From contig NZ_NRRD01000024.1 of assembly GCF_020023995.1 (NCBI RefSeq), positions 1-51,090 of the forward strand: DNA of 51,090 bases. The letters run 5' to 3'. The stretch is from Rhodobacter sp. TJ_12 (GTDB taxonomy: Bacteria > Pseudomonadota > Alphaproteobacteria > Rhodobacterales > Rhodobacteraceae). Below the pieces are notes generated by a model, which did not search any database, was not told where the DNA came from, and worked only from the letters and a program-made list of their open reading frames with translations. The position numbers and the translations under genes are program-made. This document shows, piece by piece, positions 1-6,884 of the stretch; position 1 is the first letter of the stretch; every line of letters starts with the position of its first letter.

Positions 1-484
1 CGCCAGCCCCCGCCGCGCGCGAGGCCGCCCGGCTTTCGGAGGGTTGCTTTGCGGGTTGCGGCGCGGGTTTGGGCGGTTGCTCTTCGGGCCGGTGCTGCTG
101 CGCCTTGGGCGGCTCCTGCGGCTTCGGGCGCGGGCGCTCGGTGGGCGTGGGACTTTCGACCTCAATCTTTGGCGGCCCAGGCGGCAGCAGCACCGGATCG
201 GGCAGCCGCACCTGTGGCACCTCGATCACCGGGGCGGTGAGCGGCAAGGTCATCTCGGGCGCGGGCAGGGCGATCTCGGGCGCCAGATCGACGAGCTGCG
301 CCGCGATCGCCTCGAGGCTCTCGATATCTTCGCCGCCTGCCCCGGCCGCCACCAGCGCCGCGGGCGCGGCCTCGCGCCCCGAGAGCAGCGTGACGGCGAG
401 CCCATGCACGACGACCGAAACCGCCAGCCCCAGAAGCAGCGCCCGACCGGGGCCTTCGGGGCGCTCAGGCAGCGCAAGGCTCAT
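1..484 (-). CDS. tonB: TonB, N-terminal part (gene runs off base 1)
   Basis: TonB couples the inner-membrane proton-motive force, through ExbB/ExbD, to outer-membrane siderophore receptors. The reading frame starts with ATG at 484, overlapping the exbD stop as ATGA. It begins MSLALPERPEG, has one membrane segment at about residues 14-34 (LLLGLAVSVVVHGLAVTLL), then a long Pro-rich spacer with Glu-Pro and Lys-Pro motifs such as PRPKPQEPPK. It is still open at base 1 after 161 codons. The C-terminal domain that binds receptors is missing here but is found at the other end of the window (51090-50758). I infer one gene cut by the linear representation of a circle. The two halves are one base out of frame, so a small sequence error or a real frameshift sits at the junction. 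Confidence 0.85.
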   Translation of the reverse strand, partial: MSLALPERPEGPGRALLLGLAVSVVVHGLAVTLLSGREAAPAALVAAGAGGEDIESLEAIAAQLVDLAPEIALPAPEMTLPLTAPVIEVPQVRLPDPVLLPPGPPKIEVESPTPTERPRPKPQEPPKAQQHRPEEQPPKPAPQPAKQPSESRAASRAAGAG

Positions 485-900
485 CGGGCCGCCTCTTCCA
501 GCCCGACCAGCCCGATCTTGAGGTATCCGCCCGCGCGAAGCTGATCGAGAAGCCCCATCATATCGCCGTAAGGCACGGATTTGTCAGCAGACACGAAGAT
601 CCGCGTGTCAAGCTTGCCCTCTGTCGCCGCGGCCAGACGCGCGGGCAGATCGGCGGGCGCGACCGGCTCGCGCCCCAGCATCAGCCCCTGTTCGGCACTC
701 AGGCTTAGAACCACCGGCGCCTTCGGGCGCGGCTGCGGCGCGCCGCTCGCCACCGGCAGATCGACCGGCACATCGACGGTGGAAAGCGGCGCTGCCACCA
801 TGAAAATGATCAAAAGCACCAGCATCACGTCGATGAAAGGCGTGATGTTGATCTGCGCTTCGGGGGCGAGATCGTCACCCTCAGAGACCCGGAGCGCCAT
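481..900 (-). CDS. exbD: ExbD, biopolymer transport protein
   Basis: This is the second subunit of the ExbB-ExbD proton channel that energises TonB. The 139 residues fit the family. A short cytoplasmic N-terminus is followed by a single membrane helix at about residues 20-41 containing the protonatable aspartate (PFIDVMLVLLIIFMVA, D24), then a periplasmic domain. The start ATG at 900 overlaps the exbB stop by one base (TAATG), and the stop overlaps the tonB start by four, so the three genes are probably translationally coupled. It belongs with the siderophore receptor and importer elsewhere on the plasmid. Confidence 0.95.
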   Translation of the reverse strand: MALRVSEGDDLAPEAQINITPFIDVMLVLLIIFMVAAPLSTVDVPVDLPVASGAPQPRPKAPVVLSLSAEQGLMLGREPVAPADLPARLAAATEGKLDTRIFVSADKSVPYGDMMGLLDQLRAGGYLKIGLVGLEEAAR

Positions 901-1679
901 TATTCCGCGACCAGATGCAGGGGCGTGGCCGAGGTGCCCTCGGACGCCAGCCGCGCCCGGTCAAGATCGCGCGACAGCGTGCGCTCCACCAGCGCCGCCG
1001 CGTCGGACAGACAGGCGCGATGCGCGCCAAGCGCCCGGGTCAGATGGTTGTAAAGCAGCACCGCGGGGATCGCCGCAACAAGGCCGAGCGCGGTCGCCAT
1101 CAGCGCCTCGGCAATGCCCGGCGCGACCACGGCCAAGCTCGACGAGCCGCTTTGCGCAATGCCGACAAAGGCGTTCATGATGCCCCAGACGGTGCCGAAA
1201 AGCCCGACGAAGGGCGCGGTGGCGCCGATCGAGCCGAGCGCTGTCACCCCCGATTGCATCGCCCGCGCCGCCCCCGCCTCGATCCGCGCAAGCTCGATCG
1301 CGACGCGCTCCTTGATCCCGGCGGCGGGCAGGGCTTCCGAGGCGGCGATCTCGGCCAGCGCCGCGCGCTGCATCCGCGCGATCAACCCCTCGGGCAGCGG
1401 CCCACCCAGCCGCCCCGCCGCGGCCAGAGTGCGGTAATCGCGCGAAAGCCCCCGCCGCGCCCGCGCCAGATGCACAAGCTTCGCCACCCAGATCGCCCAG
1501 GCCAGCACCGAAGCCCCCAGCAGCCCTGCCATCACCGCCTGCACCAGCGCATCGGCCTGCGCGAACATCGACAAAGGCGTCAGCGCCTCCGACCCCGCCG
1601 CCGCCCGCAAGGCATCGGCAAGCGTGCCAAGACCAAGGCGGTCGAGCAGAAGGGACAGGGTCGGGTCGGCGGGGGGCAT
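900..1679 (-). CDS. exbB: ExbB / TolQ-family proton channel
   Basis: This is the main subunit of the motor that powers TonB. I chose the ATG at 1679 (MPPADPTLSLLL, 259 residues) because GAGG lies six bases upstream; an upstream in-frame ATG at 1769 would add a non-family extension. Three membrane segments are visible: LGASVLAWAIWVAKLV near the N-terminus, and two C-terminal helices around GATAPFVGLFGTVWGIMNAF and APGIAEALMATALGLVAAIPAVLLY. The latter two carry the conserved MotA/TolQ/ExbB signature. It is first in the exbB-exbD-tonB operon. Its leader contains an AT-rich promoter-like island at 1750-1775. Confidence 0.95.
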   Translation of the reverse strand: MPPADPTLSLLLDRLGLGTLADALRAAAGSEALTPLSMFAQADALVQAVMAGLLGASVLAWAIWVAKLVHLARARRGLSRDYRTLAAAGRLGGPLPEGLIARMQRAALAEIAASEALPAAGIKERVAIELARIEAGAARAMQSGVTALGSIGATAPFVGLFGTVWGIMNAFVGIAQSGSSSLAVVAPGIAEALMATALGLVAAIPAVLLYNHLTRALGAHRACLSDAAALVERTLSRDLDRARLASEGTSATPLHLVAE

Positions 1680-1749
1680 GGCGAACCTCGCAGTAGGGGG
1701 ACAGACCGCGCGAAAGTGCTCGAGTCTTTCTATCGGACATTCATGGAGC

Positions 1750-1775
1750 TTATTTACTATTCTTGTCAACTATTA
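1750..1775 (-). promoter_or_regulatory. AT-rich island upstream of exbB, candidate promoter/operator
   Basis: In a very GC-rich setting this stretch contains TTGACA (read on the minus strand at 1769-1764) and a direct repeat ACTATT at 1756-1761 and 1769-1774. No good -10 lies 17 bases from the TTGACA. I list it only as the likely regulatory spot for exbB-exbD-tonB. It does not share the block found upstream of fepB and the NRPS gene. Confidence 0.3.
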
Positions 1776-1808
1776 GCTTTGCCCCAGCCTCCTGGCCCCG
1801 ATCAGGGC

Positions 1809-1901
1809 CTAGGGGGAACGCCCGCGATGGCTCTTGAAGGCGGTGGCGAAGCCCTCGACCGACACGAACCCCGCAACATGCGTCGCCTGCGCCACAGCGC
1901 A
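1809..1901 (-). pseudogene. 3' remnant of an AraC-family regulator
   Basis: The frame reads VAQATHVAGFVSVEGF then ATAFKSHRGRSP and a stop. This matches the end of the second helix-turn-helix of AraC/XylS regulators (A..GF.S...F..AFK...G.SP). Only about 30 codons remain, with a stop just upstream, so the gene is dead. AraC regulators such as YbtA and PchR often control siderophore loci, so a regulator may once have stood upstream of exbB. That is inference. Confidence 0.6.
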
Positions 1902-1950
1902 TTATGCTGCATGTGAAAACGGGATCAATTGACAGATGACGGTGTCCGTA

Positions 1951-2147
1951 GCGCGCGATGCGGTCTCCAGATGTCGGGTACCAGTCGACATTGGCCACGG
2001 TGCATCGCGCGCGGAACGGGACGCATCAGGCGCGATGCGCGATACGGGCGGCGCGGGTCATTTGGCGCGCGCCCGCAGACGTGCTGCGGGGCGCACAAAA
2101 CGCGGTCCAGAGGGCGTAGGACGTGTTGCATTGAGCGCGATGCGCGC
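1951..2147. repeat. Cluster of GCGCGATGCG repeats in both orientations
   Basis: Copies lie at 1953-1963, 2002-2012 (reverse), 2030-2040 and 2135-2147. GCGCGCGATGC at 1951-1961 and GCATCGCGCGC at 2002-2012 form a perfect 11-base inverted repeat. CGCATC and GATGCG at 2022-2039 make a smaller one. I see no convincing gene in 1902-2298. The cluster could be a binding site array or a remnant of an origin or transfer region. GC-richness alone makes some such repeats likely. Confidence 0.4.
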
Positions 2148-2249
2148 TGCATTCGACAAAAGACGTCAAATCGGCCTGCGAGGCAGATTTTCTACATTTA
2201 GTACAAGCCCTTATTGCCTTCTCCGCTTGCGCTGAGAGAAGGCGGCCTT

Positions 2250-2273
2250 GTACGAAGTTGGGTACGAAGTTGG
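2250..2273. repeat. Tandem repeat of a 12-mer, two copies
   Basis: GTACGAAGTTGG occurs twice head to tail immediately upstream of the truncated DNA-binding gene at 2299. It could be an operator for that gene or simply a slippage product. Confidence 0.55.
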
Positions 2274-2298
2274 CAAGAAATAGGAACGTATACTTCAC

Positions 2299-2520
2299 AT
2301 GACGAGCCACCGCAGACTGACCGATCAGGAGCGCCGCCAGATCGTCCGGGAACGGGCGAAAGGCGTCTCGGTCAGTGCGATCAGCCGAGGCCTGAAGGTC
2401 TCGCTCAAGACCGCCTACAACGTGCTCGGACGGGGTCGTTCCGCCGTCTCGGCCAACGACAGCCGCACACGGGTCCTCACGATGCGGGTCAACAACACCT
2501 GCGCCCCGGTACGCCTGCCA
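2299..2520 (+). pseudogene. N-terminal fragment of an HTH protein, possibly relaxosome accessory
   Basis: The frame from ATG 2299 starts MTSHRRLTDQERRQIVRERA and contains a helix-turn-helix at about residues 17-42 (GVSVSAISRGLKVSLKTAYNVL). It then has RTRVLTMRVN, which looks like the start of a ribbon-helix-helix or MobC-like segment. After about residue 62 the translation loses protein character, although the frame stays open as a long antisense shadow of the suf genes. I read this as a gene broken near 2490-2520. Family assignment is tentative. The stretch 2521-2739 holds nothing else recognisable except a GC-rich imperfect hairpin at about 2688-2715. Confidence 0.4.
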
Positions 2521-2739
2521 ACGATTGCGCTGTATTTGTTTTTGTTTCCGCCACCTGCAGCCCCCAATTCTTATGGTTTTTATTATGAATTCAGCCTGGC
2601 GTGCTCAACGGCGCTCAATTGTGATTTGCGAAACAAAGCTTGTGAGCGGCAAACGATCCAAAGACGGCACCGACAACACAACGCCTCCCGCCCGAGGCAA
2701 AGCCCTGGGCGGAAGAAACTCGATAGTCCGACTTGGCTG

Positions 2740-3861
2740 TTACATCCCGCCCGATTTCGCCGAGACGATCATCGCCGCGACCCGATCACGCAGGTCTTCT
2801 GGCATCCGCGTTTCCGCCGGAGCAAGGAAGCCCTGAACAATCAGGTTGCGCGCGGCCTCCTCTTCCATACCCGAGGCCATCAGATAGGCGAGTTTCTCGC
2901 CATCGATCCGCCCCACCGAGGCCTCGTGCGAAAGCGCTGTCCCTTCTGCCTGAGCGTCAAGGGCGGGCACGGCGCGGATCGCGCCCTGATCGGTCAGCTT
3001 CAACCCGTCGCAGCCCAGAAACCCTTCGGTCTGCGTCGCAGCGCCGATCATCCGCGCCAGGTTGTCGATCTCGCCACCTGTCGAGACCATCCGCGTGATT
3101 TCCTTTGCCCGTGCCCCCGGCGCGGTGAGCCGCGTTTCACTGTCGATCCGACGATGCGTCCCTTCGGGCGCAAAAACCACGGTCTGGGTGCTGCTGATCG
3201 CATCCGCACCCAGCTCCGTCCGGCTTTGCGCCACATGCTCCCGGATCGGAGCGAGCAAAATCGCTGTGGTGTCGGATTGCGCACCGGTTTCCAGCTGGGC
3301 GAAGCTGTAGGAATGCACCTCCATACCCGGCGCCCAATGCTCGATGCCAACCGAAGTGCAGCGCGCGCCCGCGCGCAGATAGGTTTCCGAAAGCGTGATA
3401 TGGCGACCGCGATGAAGTGCTGGGGGGACCATCGCGCCGCCGATCATCTCGACCTCGGCACCGGCCTCGATCAGGGTGATATCATGCGTAAATTGTCGCG
3501 CCTGCGGAGTCTCGATCATCGAAAAGCACTGCACCGGCAGCCGCAGCTTCGCCCCTGCCTTGACCCAGATGAAATGGCCCAAAGGCGGTTGCATCGTATC
3601 TGCAATCGCACGGATATCGGCATTGGCCTCCGGCCCGACAAGGCCGAACATCAGATCCTGCACAAAATCGTGCGTTTCAAGCGCCTGCGCAAGCGGCAGG
3701 ATCTCCAGTTGGTCGGGTATGTTAGACTGCGCCACCCGCATCCGGTCATCAATCAGCACGGCCGTGCCCGTGCGCAGGCTCTCGTCCGCGAAACCGACCT
3801 CGTGCAAAAGCGCACGCTCGGCATTGGAAAGGGGCAGCGGGGAAGTGAGCGCTTCATTCAT
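2740..3861 (-). CDS. SufB/SufD-family Fe-S cluster scaffold (SMS/SufB-like)
   Basis: The 373 residues belong to the SufBD family, shown best by the C-terminal core from about residue 281 (FLGCDGLKLTDQGAIRAVPA, then LSHEASVGRID and a helical end). It carries Cys284 in a CDGL context and His312-Glu313 in SHEASVG, a residue set typical of SufB rather than of SufD, which lacks the Cys. The N-terminal half is the right-handed beta-helix region with little signature. It lies 30 bases downstream of sufC with its own GAGGAG ribosome site. Only one SufBD protein is present, so a symmetric SufC2-SufB2-like complex, as described for minimal SUF (SMS) systems, is my inference. No SufS, SufE or SufA lies nearby. 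Automated annotation would probably call it SufD. Confidence 0.85.
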   Translation of the reverse strand: MNEALTSPLPLSNAERALLHEVGFADESLRTGTAVLIDDRMRVAQSNIPDQLEILPLAQALETHDFVQDLMFGLVGPEANADIRAIADTMQPPLGHFIWVKAGAKLRLPVQCFSMIETPQARQFTHDITLIEAGAEVEMIGGAMVPPALHRGRHITLSETYLRAGARCTSVGIEHWAPGMEVHSYSFAQLETGAQSDTTAILLAPIREHVAQSRTELGADAISSTQTVVFAPEGTHRRIDSETRLTAPGARAKEITRMVSTGGEIDNLARMIGAATQTEGFLGCDGLKLTDQGAIRAVPALDAQAEGTALSHEASVGRIDGEKLAYLMASGMEEEAARNLIVQGFLAPAETRMPEDLRDRVAAMIVSAKSGGM

Positions 3862-3891
3862 GAAAATCTCCTCATCGTGAAGCCGCCGGCG

Positions 3892-4593
3892 TCAAACGTC
3901 GGGGGCGGTGTAGCCATGTGCCTGCACATGGGTGAAAAGCGCCTCCGCCGCGCCCGAGGCGATCAGTCGACCGCCGCGCAGGATATGGGCGCGATCAGCC
4001 CGTACATGGTGCAAAATGGTACCGGTATGGGTGATCACAAGGCCGGTGCGCGCTGCTTCGGGGCGGCGCACGATCCGGTCAATCGCTTGACCCACGGCGA
4101 TCACATGCTCCAGATCTACGCCGCTCTCGGGTTCGTCGAACAGCACCAACTGCGGATCTTGCAGCATCAGCTTAAGGATTTCCCACCGCTTGATCTCGCC
4201 GCCCGAGAACCCCACGTTCAGCTCGCGCCGCGAGAAATCCGCCAGATCAAGCGCCGCCGCCTCGCTCTGCAACCGGTCCTGCGCCTGCAGCGCCGCGGCA
4301 AAAGCCGAAACCGTGACCCCGTCAAGCCCGGGCGGGCGCTGAAATGCCATACCTATGCCGCGTCTTGCACGCTCGGACAAAGGCATCTCGTTGATCTTCT
4401 CGCCGCAAAGCCGGATCTCGCCTGCGACGATGCGATAGGCCGGCAGACCCATGATCGCCGCCAGAAGGCTCGATTTTCCCGATCCGTTCGGCCCGAGCAA
4501 CACGTGCAATTCGCCTTGCCCCAGCGAAAGGTCAATGCCCTCGAGCACCGACTTACCCGCAACCTCCACACTCAGACCCGAAATCTCCAGCAT
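3892..4593 (-). CDS. sufC: SufC-type ABC ATPase for Fe-S cluster assembly
   Basis: This is the cytoplasmic ATPase partner of the SufB-like scaffold. I chose the ATG at 4593 (MLEISGLSVEVAGKSVLEGI, 233 residues), preceded by GGGAGG; a longer in-frame extension upstream has no family similarity. It has Walker A GPNGSGKSS, the Q-loop FQRPPG, the SufC-like signature FSGGEIKRWEI, Walker B LVLFDEPESGVDLEH, and the switch histidine in VITHTG. The length and the ESGVD motif fit SufC rather than transport ATPases. It is first of a two-gene operon. A palindrome at 4673-4689 lies in its leader. Confidence 0.9.
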   Translation of the reverse strand: MLEISGLSVEVAGKSVLEGIDLSLGQGELHVLLGPNGSGKSSLLAAIMGLPAYRIVAGEIRLCGEKINEMPLSERARRGIGMAFQRPPGLDGVTVSAFAAALQAQDRLQSEAAALDLADFSRRELNVGFSGGEIKRWEILKLMLQDPQLVLFDEPESGVDLEHVIAVGQAIDRIVRRPEAARTGLVITHTGTILHHVRADRAHILRGGRLIASGAAEALFTHVQAHGYTAPDV

Positions 4594-4672
4594 GATCCCT
4601 CCCGCGCACTTGCCTTGGATGAACCTCGCTGACGCATTTCGGCTGGGTCTTTGTACAGAGACTATCACTAAC

Positions 4673-4689
4673 CTGATATTTTTTATCAG
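4673..4689. promoter_or_regulatory. Palindrome upstream of sufC, candidate operator
   Basis: CTGATA and TATCAG flank a five-T centre, about 80 bases upstream of the sufC start. An AT-rich perfect inverted repeat in the leader of a Fe-S assembly operon suggests an iron- or Fe-S-responsive repressor site (Fur, RirA or IscR type). The repressor cannot be told from sequence alone. Confidence 0.4.
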
Positions 4690-4811
4690 CCATATCGTCG
4701 CAGCCCGGATCGCATTGTGGCCAGAAAGCTGTATACCCCGCTCGGCGCCCCTGCGACATTTCACCAATCCAGATATTGACAGGAAGCGCGATGAGAGCCC
4801 AATAGAATGTT

Positions 4812-4972
4812 TCTTCGGGCCTTTGGTTGCTGTCGAAAGCGAAAATGGAAGCTGGCGCTGCCCCCGCAACCGTAAGCGGCGAGCCAAGTCAAGAATGCCA
4901 TTGGGTGCTTTGATCCCCGGCACAGCCAGCCAAGCTGTGACCCGCAAGCCAAGAGATCCTCGGCTTGGGCAT
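4812..4972 (+). ncRNA. Cobalamin riboswitch, apparently without its own target gene
   Basis: The plus strand contains the conserved core GCTGCCCCCGCAACCGTAAG at 4857-4876, then GCCATTGGG, and the closing element GACCCGCAAGCCAAGAGATC at 4939-4958. These match the order of conserved blocks in B12 riboswitches. The next plus-strand gene is the EAL protein at 5272, 300 bases on and not an expected B12 target. The genes on the left are on the other strand. I infer that the original target was lost or replaced. The stretch 4973-5271 has no gene I recognise. Confidence 0.85.
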
Positions 4973-5271
4973 CGACCGACCCGGATCCTCTTCGTCGGCG
5001 CCCTTCCGGTTCCAGTCTTCGGTCGCAGCAAGCATGGCATAAAGCGCCGCGACCGCCTGACTGTCGAACCGTTTCACGTTGAAATTTATACCTTACATCC
5101 GTTTCAGAACGGGCCAGCCCGATCACCTGCTGTCCACGAAACCGGCCGCGTCTCAGACATAGCATTTTCACCATACCAGGCCCTTAACCAAGCTTTTTGG
5201 AATTGCTCTCAATTTAACAGCTCATTGACCGATCAGCCGCATTATAGAAACTTAAGAGTTAGGGGTGGACG

Positions 5272-6114
5272 ATGACGAAATTTCCAGTGCAGCCGCGCGA
5301 ACCAATCCAGTTGTCCGAGGCCAGCCCGCTTTCATTCGCCGTGTCGAGCCGCGACCGCGAAATTCTTGCGATGGTGCGCCAAGCGATCGAACGACGCGAT
5401 GTGATGCTGGCCTTCCAGCCGATTGTACAGCCCGCCCATCCCGGACGCCCGGCCTTCTACGAAGGTCTGATACGGGTGATCGACGAGTCAGGGCGCATCG
5501 TGCCCTCGCATGATTTTATCGATACCGTTGAAACCAGCGACCTCGGTCGGAAGCTCGATTGTCTGGCGCTGGAAATGGGTCTGTTGACGCTCGCCGAAAA
5601 CCCGAAGCTTCGGCTTTCGGTGAACATGTCAGCGCGTTCGATCGGCTGGCCCGAATGGATGCGTATCCTCACCCGGGGTCTTGCACGCGACGAAACAATA
5701 GGCGAACGGCTGATCCTTGAAATCACCGAATCCTCGGCGATGACGATGCCCGAGCTCGTTTTGGCTTTCATGAATGAGATGCAATTGAAGGGGATTTCTT
5801 TCGCGCTTGACGATTTCGGCGCGGGCTACACATCGTTTCGCTACCTGCGTAATTTCGATTTCGACATCTTGAAAATTTCCGGCCAGTTCATCTCCGGTAT
5901 TGCGCGCAATACCGACAATCAAATCCTGACCCAAGCGCTTTTGTCGATTGCGCAGCATTTCGAAATGTTCACTGTGGCAGAAGAGGTGGAAAGCGCCGAA
6001 GATGCGGCATGGCTGACAGAAGCAGGCGTTGATTGCATGCAGGGCTATTACTTTGGCGCCCCCACCATCAGGCCGCCGTGGAGCGTGTCCGAGGTCCGGC
6101 AAGCGCGTTGTTAA
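5272..6114 (+). CDS. EAL-domain cyclic-di-GMP phosphodiesterase
   Basis: The 280-residue protein is essentially a single EAL domain with a short N-terminal lead and no sensor, GGDEF or membrane part. The catalytic residues of the family are visible: E64 in YEGLIR (EGL instead of EAL), the Asn in SVNMSARS, the Glu in EITESSA, the DDFGAGY pair, the Lys in FDILKISG, and EEVES near the end with the C-terminal GYYFGAP. It is therefore probably able to cleave c-di-GMP, lowering it and favouring motility over biofilm. It is preceded by GGGGTGG close to the ATG. It stands alone, 300 bases after a cobalamin riboswitch; regulation by that element is possible but unsupported. Confidence 0.9.
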   Translation: MTKFPVQPREPIQLSEASPLSFAVSSRDREILAMVRQAIERRDVMLAFQPIVQPAHPGRPAFYEGLIRVIDESGRIVPSHDFIDTVETSDLGRKLDCLALEMGLLTLAENPKLRLSVNMSARSIGWPEWMRILTRGLARDETIGERLILEITESSAMTMPELVLAFMNEMQLKGISFALDDFGAGYTSFRYLRNFDFDILKISGQFISGIARNTDNQILTQALLSIAQHFEMFTVAEEVESAEDAAWLTEAGVDCMQGYYFGAPTIRPPWSVSEVRQARC

Positions 6115-6228
6115 TCCCGCATCAAGCGCGCCGTGCCGGCGTTGCACAGCCCCCAGATGGACTGCTAAACTTCGTCCTCAGCATCTGGCGGACTGACAAC
6201 GTAGCTTCGGCATTTTGAGGGAACTTGC

Positions 6229-6636
6229 ATGGAGAATCTGGTGCGCGGACAATGCCTTTGCGGGGCGGTAACGTTCCGCATATCGGGACAGTTCGAGCGC
6301 TTCTTCCTTTGCCATTGTGGACGCTGCCGCAAGGATAGCGGTTCAGCGCACTCGGCCAATTTGTTCTCGTCCACGGCGAAGATAGACTGGGTGTCAGGTC
6401 AGGAGAATATCAGGACGTTCAACGTTCCGGGGACACGGCACATAAAGTGTTTTTGCGCAGCTTGCGGGTCCGCGCTCCCGTCTTACAACTCGAATGATGA
6501 CGTTCTTGTTGTGCCGGCAGGCTCAGTTGACAGCCAAATCGACATTCTGCCCGAAGCGCATATTTGCTACTCCAATCGCGCGGAATGGGACGACAACCTC
6601 GACACCCTCGCAAAGATCGACGGGCTCCCAAAATAA
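6229..6636 (+). CDS. GFA-family zinc-binding protein
   Basis: The 135-residue protein matches the GFA/CENP-V fold (glutathione-dependent formaldehyde-activating enzyme family). The zinc ligands appear in order as CLCGAV near residue 9, CHCGRCRKDSG around residue 29, and CFCAACGSALPSY around residue 65. Length is typical for the stand-alone family. GAGGGAAC lies ahead of the ATG. Most members have no tested activity, so a formaldehyde role should not be assumed. It has no functional partner beside it. Confidence 0.88.
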   Translation: MENLVRGQCLCGAVTFRISGQFERFFLCHCGRCRKDSGSAHSANLFSSTAKIDWVSGQENIRTFNVPGTRHIKCFCAACGSALPSYNSNDDVLVVPAGSVDSQIDILPEAHICYSNRAEWDDNLDTLAKIDGLPK

Positions 6637-6808
6637 GCACCACTCGCGGCAGGACATCTTCGGCGAAGCCATAGGATAAAGGCACGACAGCCATTTCCAT
6701 AGCAACGCGAGGGGGCGAAACGCGCCCGCAGACAAAACCTGGCGCAAGTCTCTTCCTCGGGTGCTCTCCTCTTGCAAACCAACGTGGCCGATCACGTCAG
6801 AAATGCCC

Positions 6809-6880
6809 GTGTGCCGCAAAAAATAAATTGTCGCACACAGGGCGATGTGCAATAAATATGAAATCGTTGCACACAAGGCG
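6809..6880. repeat. Two tandem inverted-repeat units upstream of the nucleotidyltransferase
   Basis: Unit 1 has GTGTGC at 6809-6814 and GCACAC at 6833-6838. Unit 2 has TGTGCAA at 6846-6852 and TTGCACA at 6867-6873. Both are followed by AGGGCG or AAGGCG, giving a 36-base period. The arrangement ends just before the start codon at 6885 and looks like a double operator for autoregulation. Confidence 0.65.
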
Positions 6881-6884
6881 CCCC

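Noticed and set aside
1750-1998. 82-codon minus-strand frame upstream of exbB
   Set aside because: Its composition is not protein-like. A different frame in the same DNA carries the recognisable AraC end.
2299-4632. A 777-codon open frame on the plus strand
   Set aside because: Beyond the first 60-70 codons it is antisense to the well-supported suf genes and has the Arg/Pro/His-rich composition of a GC-rich shadow frame.
4889-5077. A 62-codon minus-strand frame starting KRFDSQAVAALYAMLA with protein-like composition
   Set aside because: It overlaps the cobalamin riboswitch on the other strand, has only a GTG start without a clear ribosome site, and matches no family I know. It may be a relic but cannot be supported.
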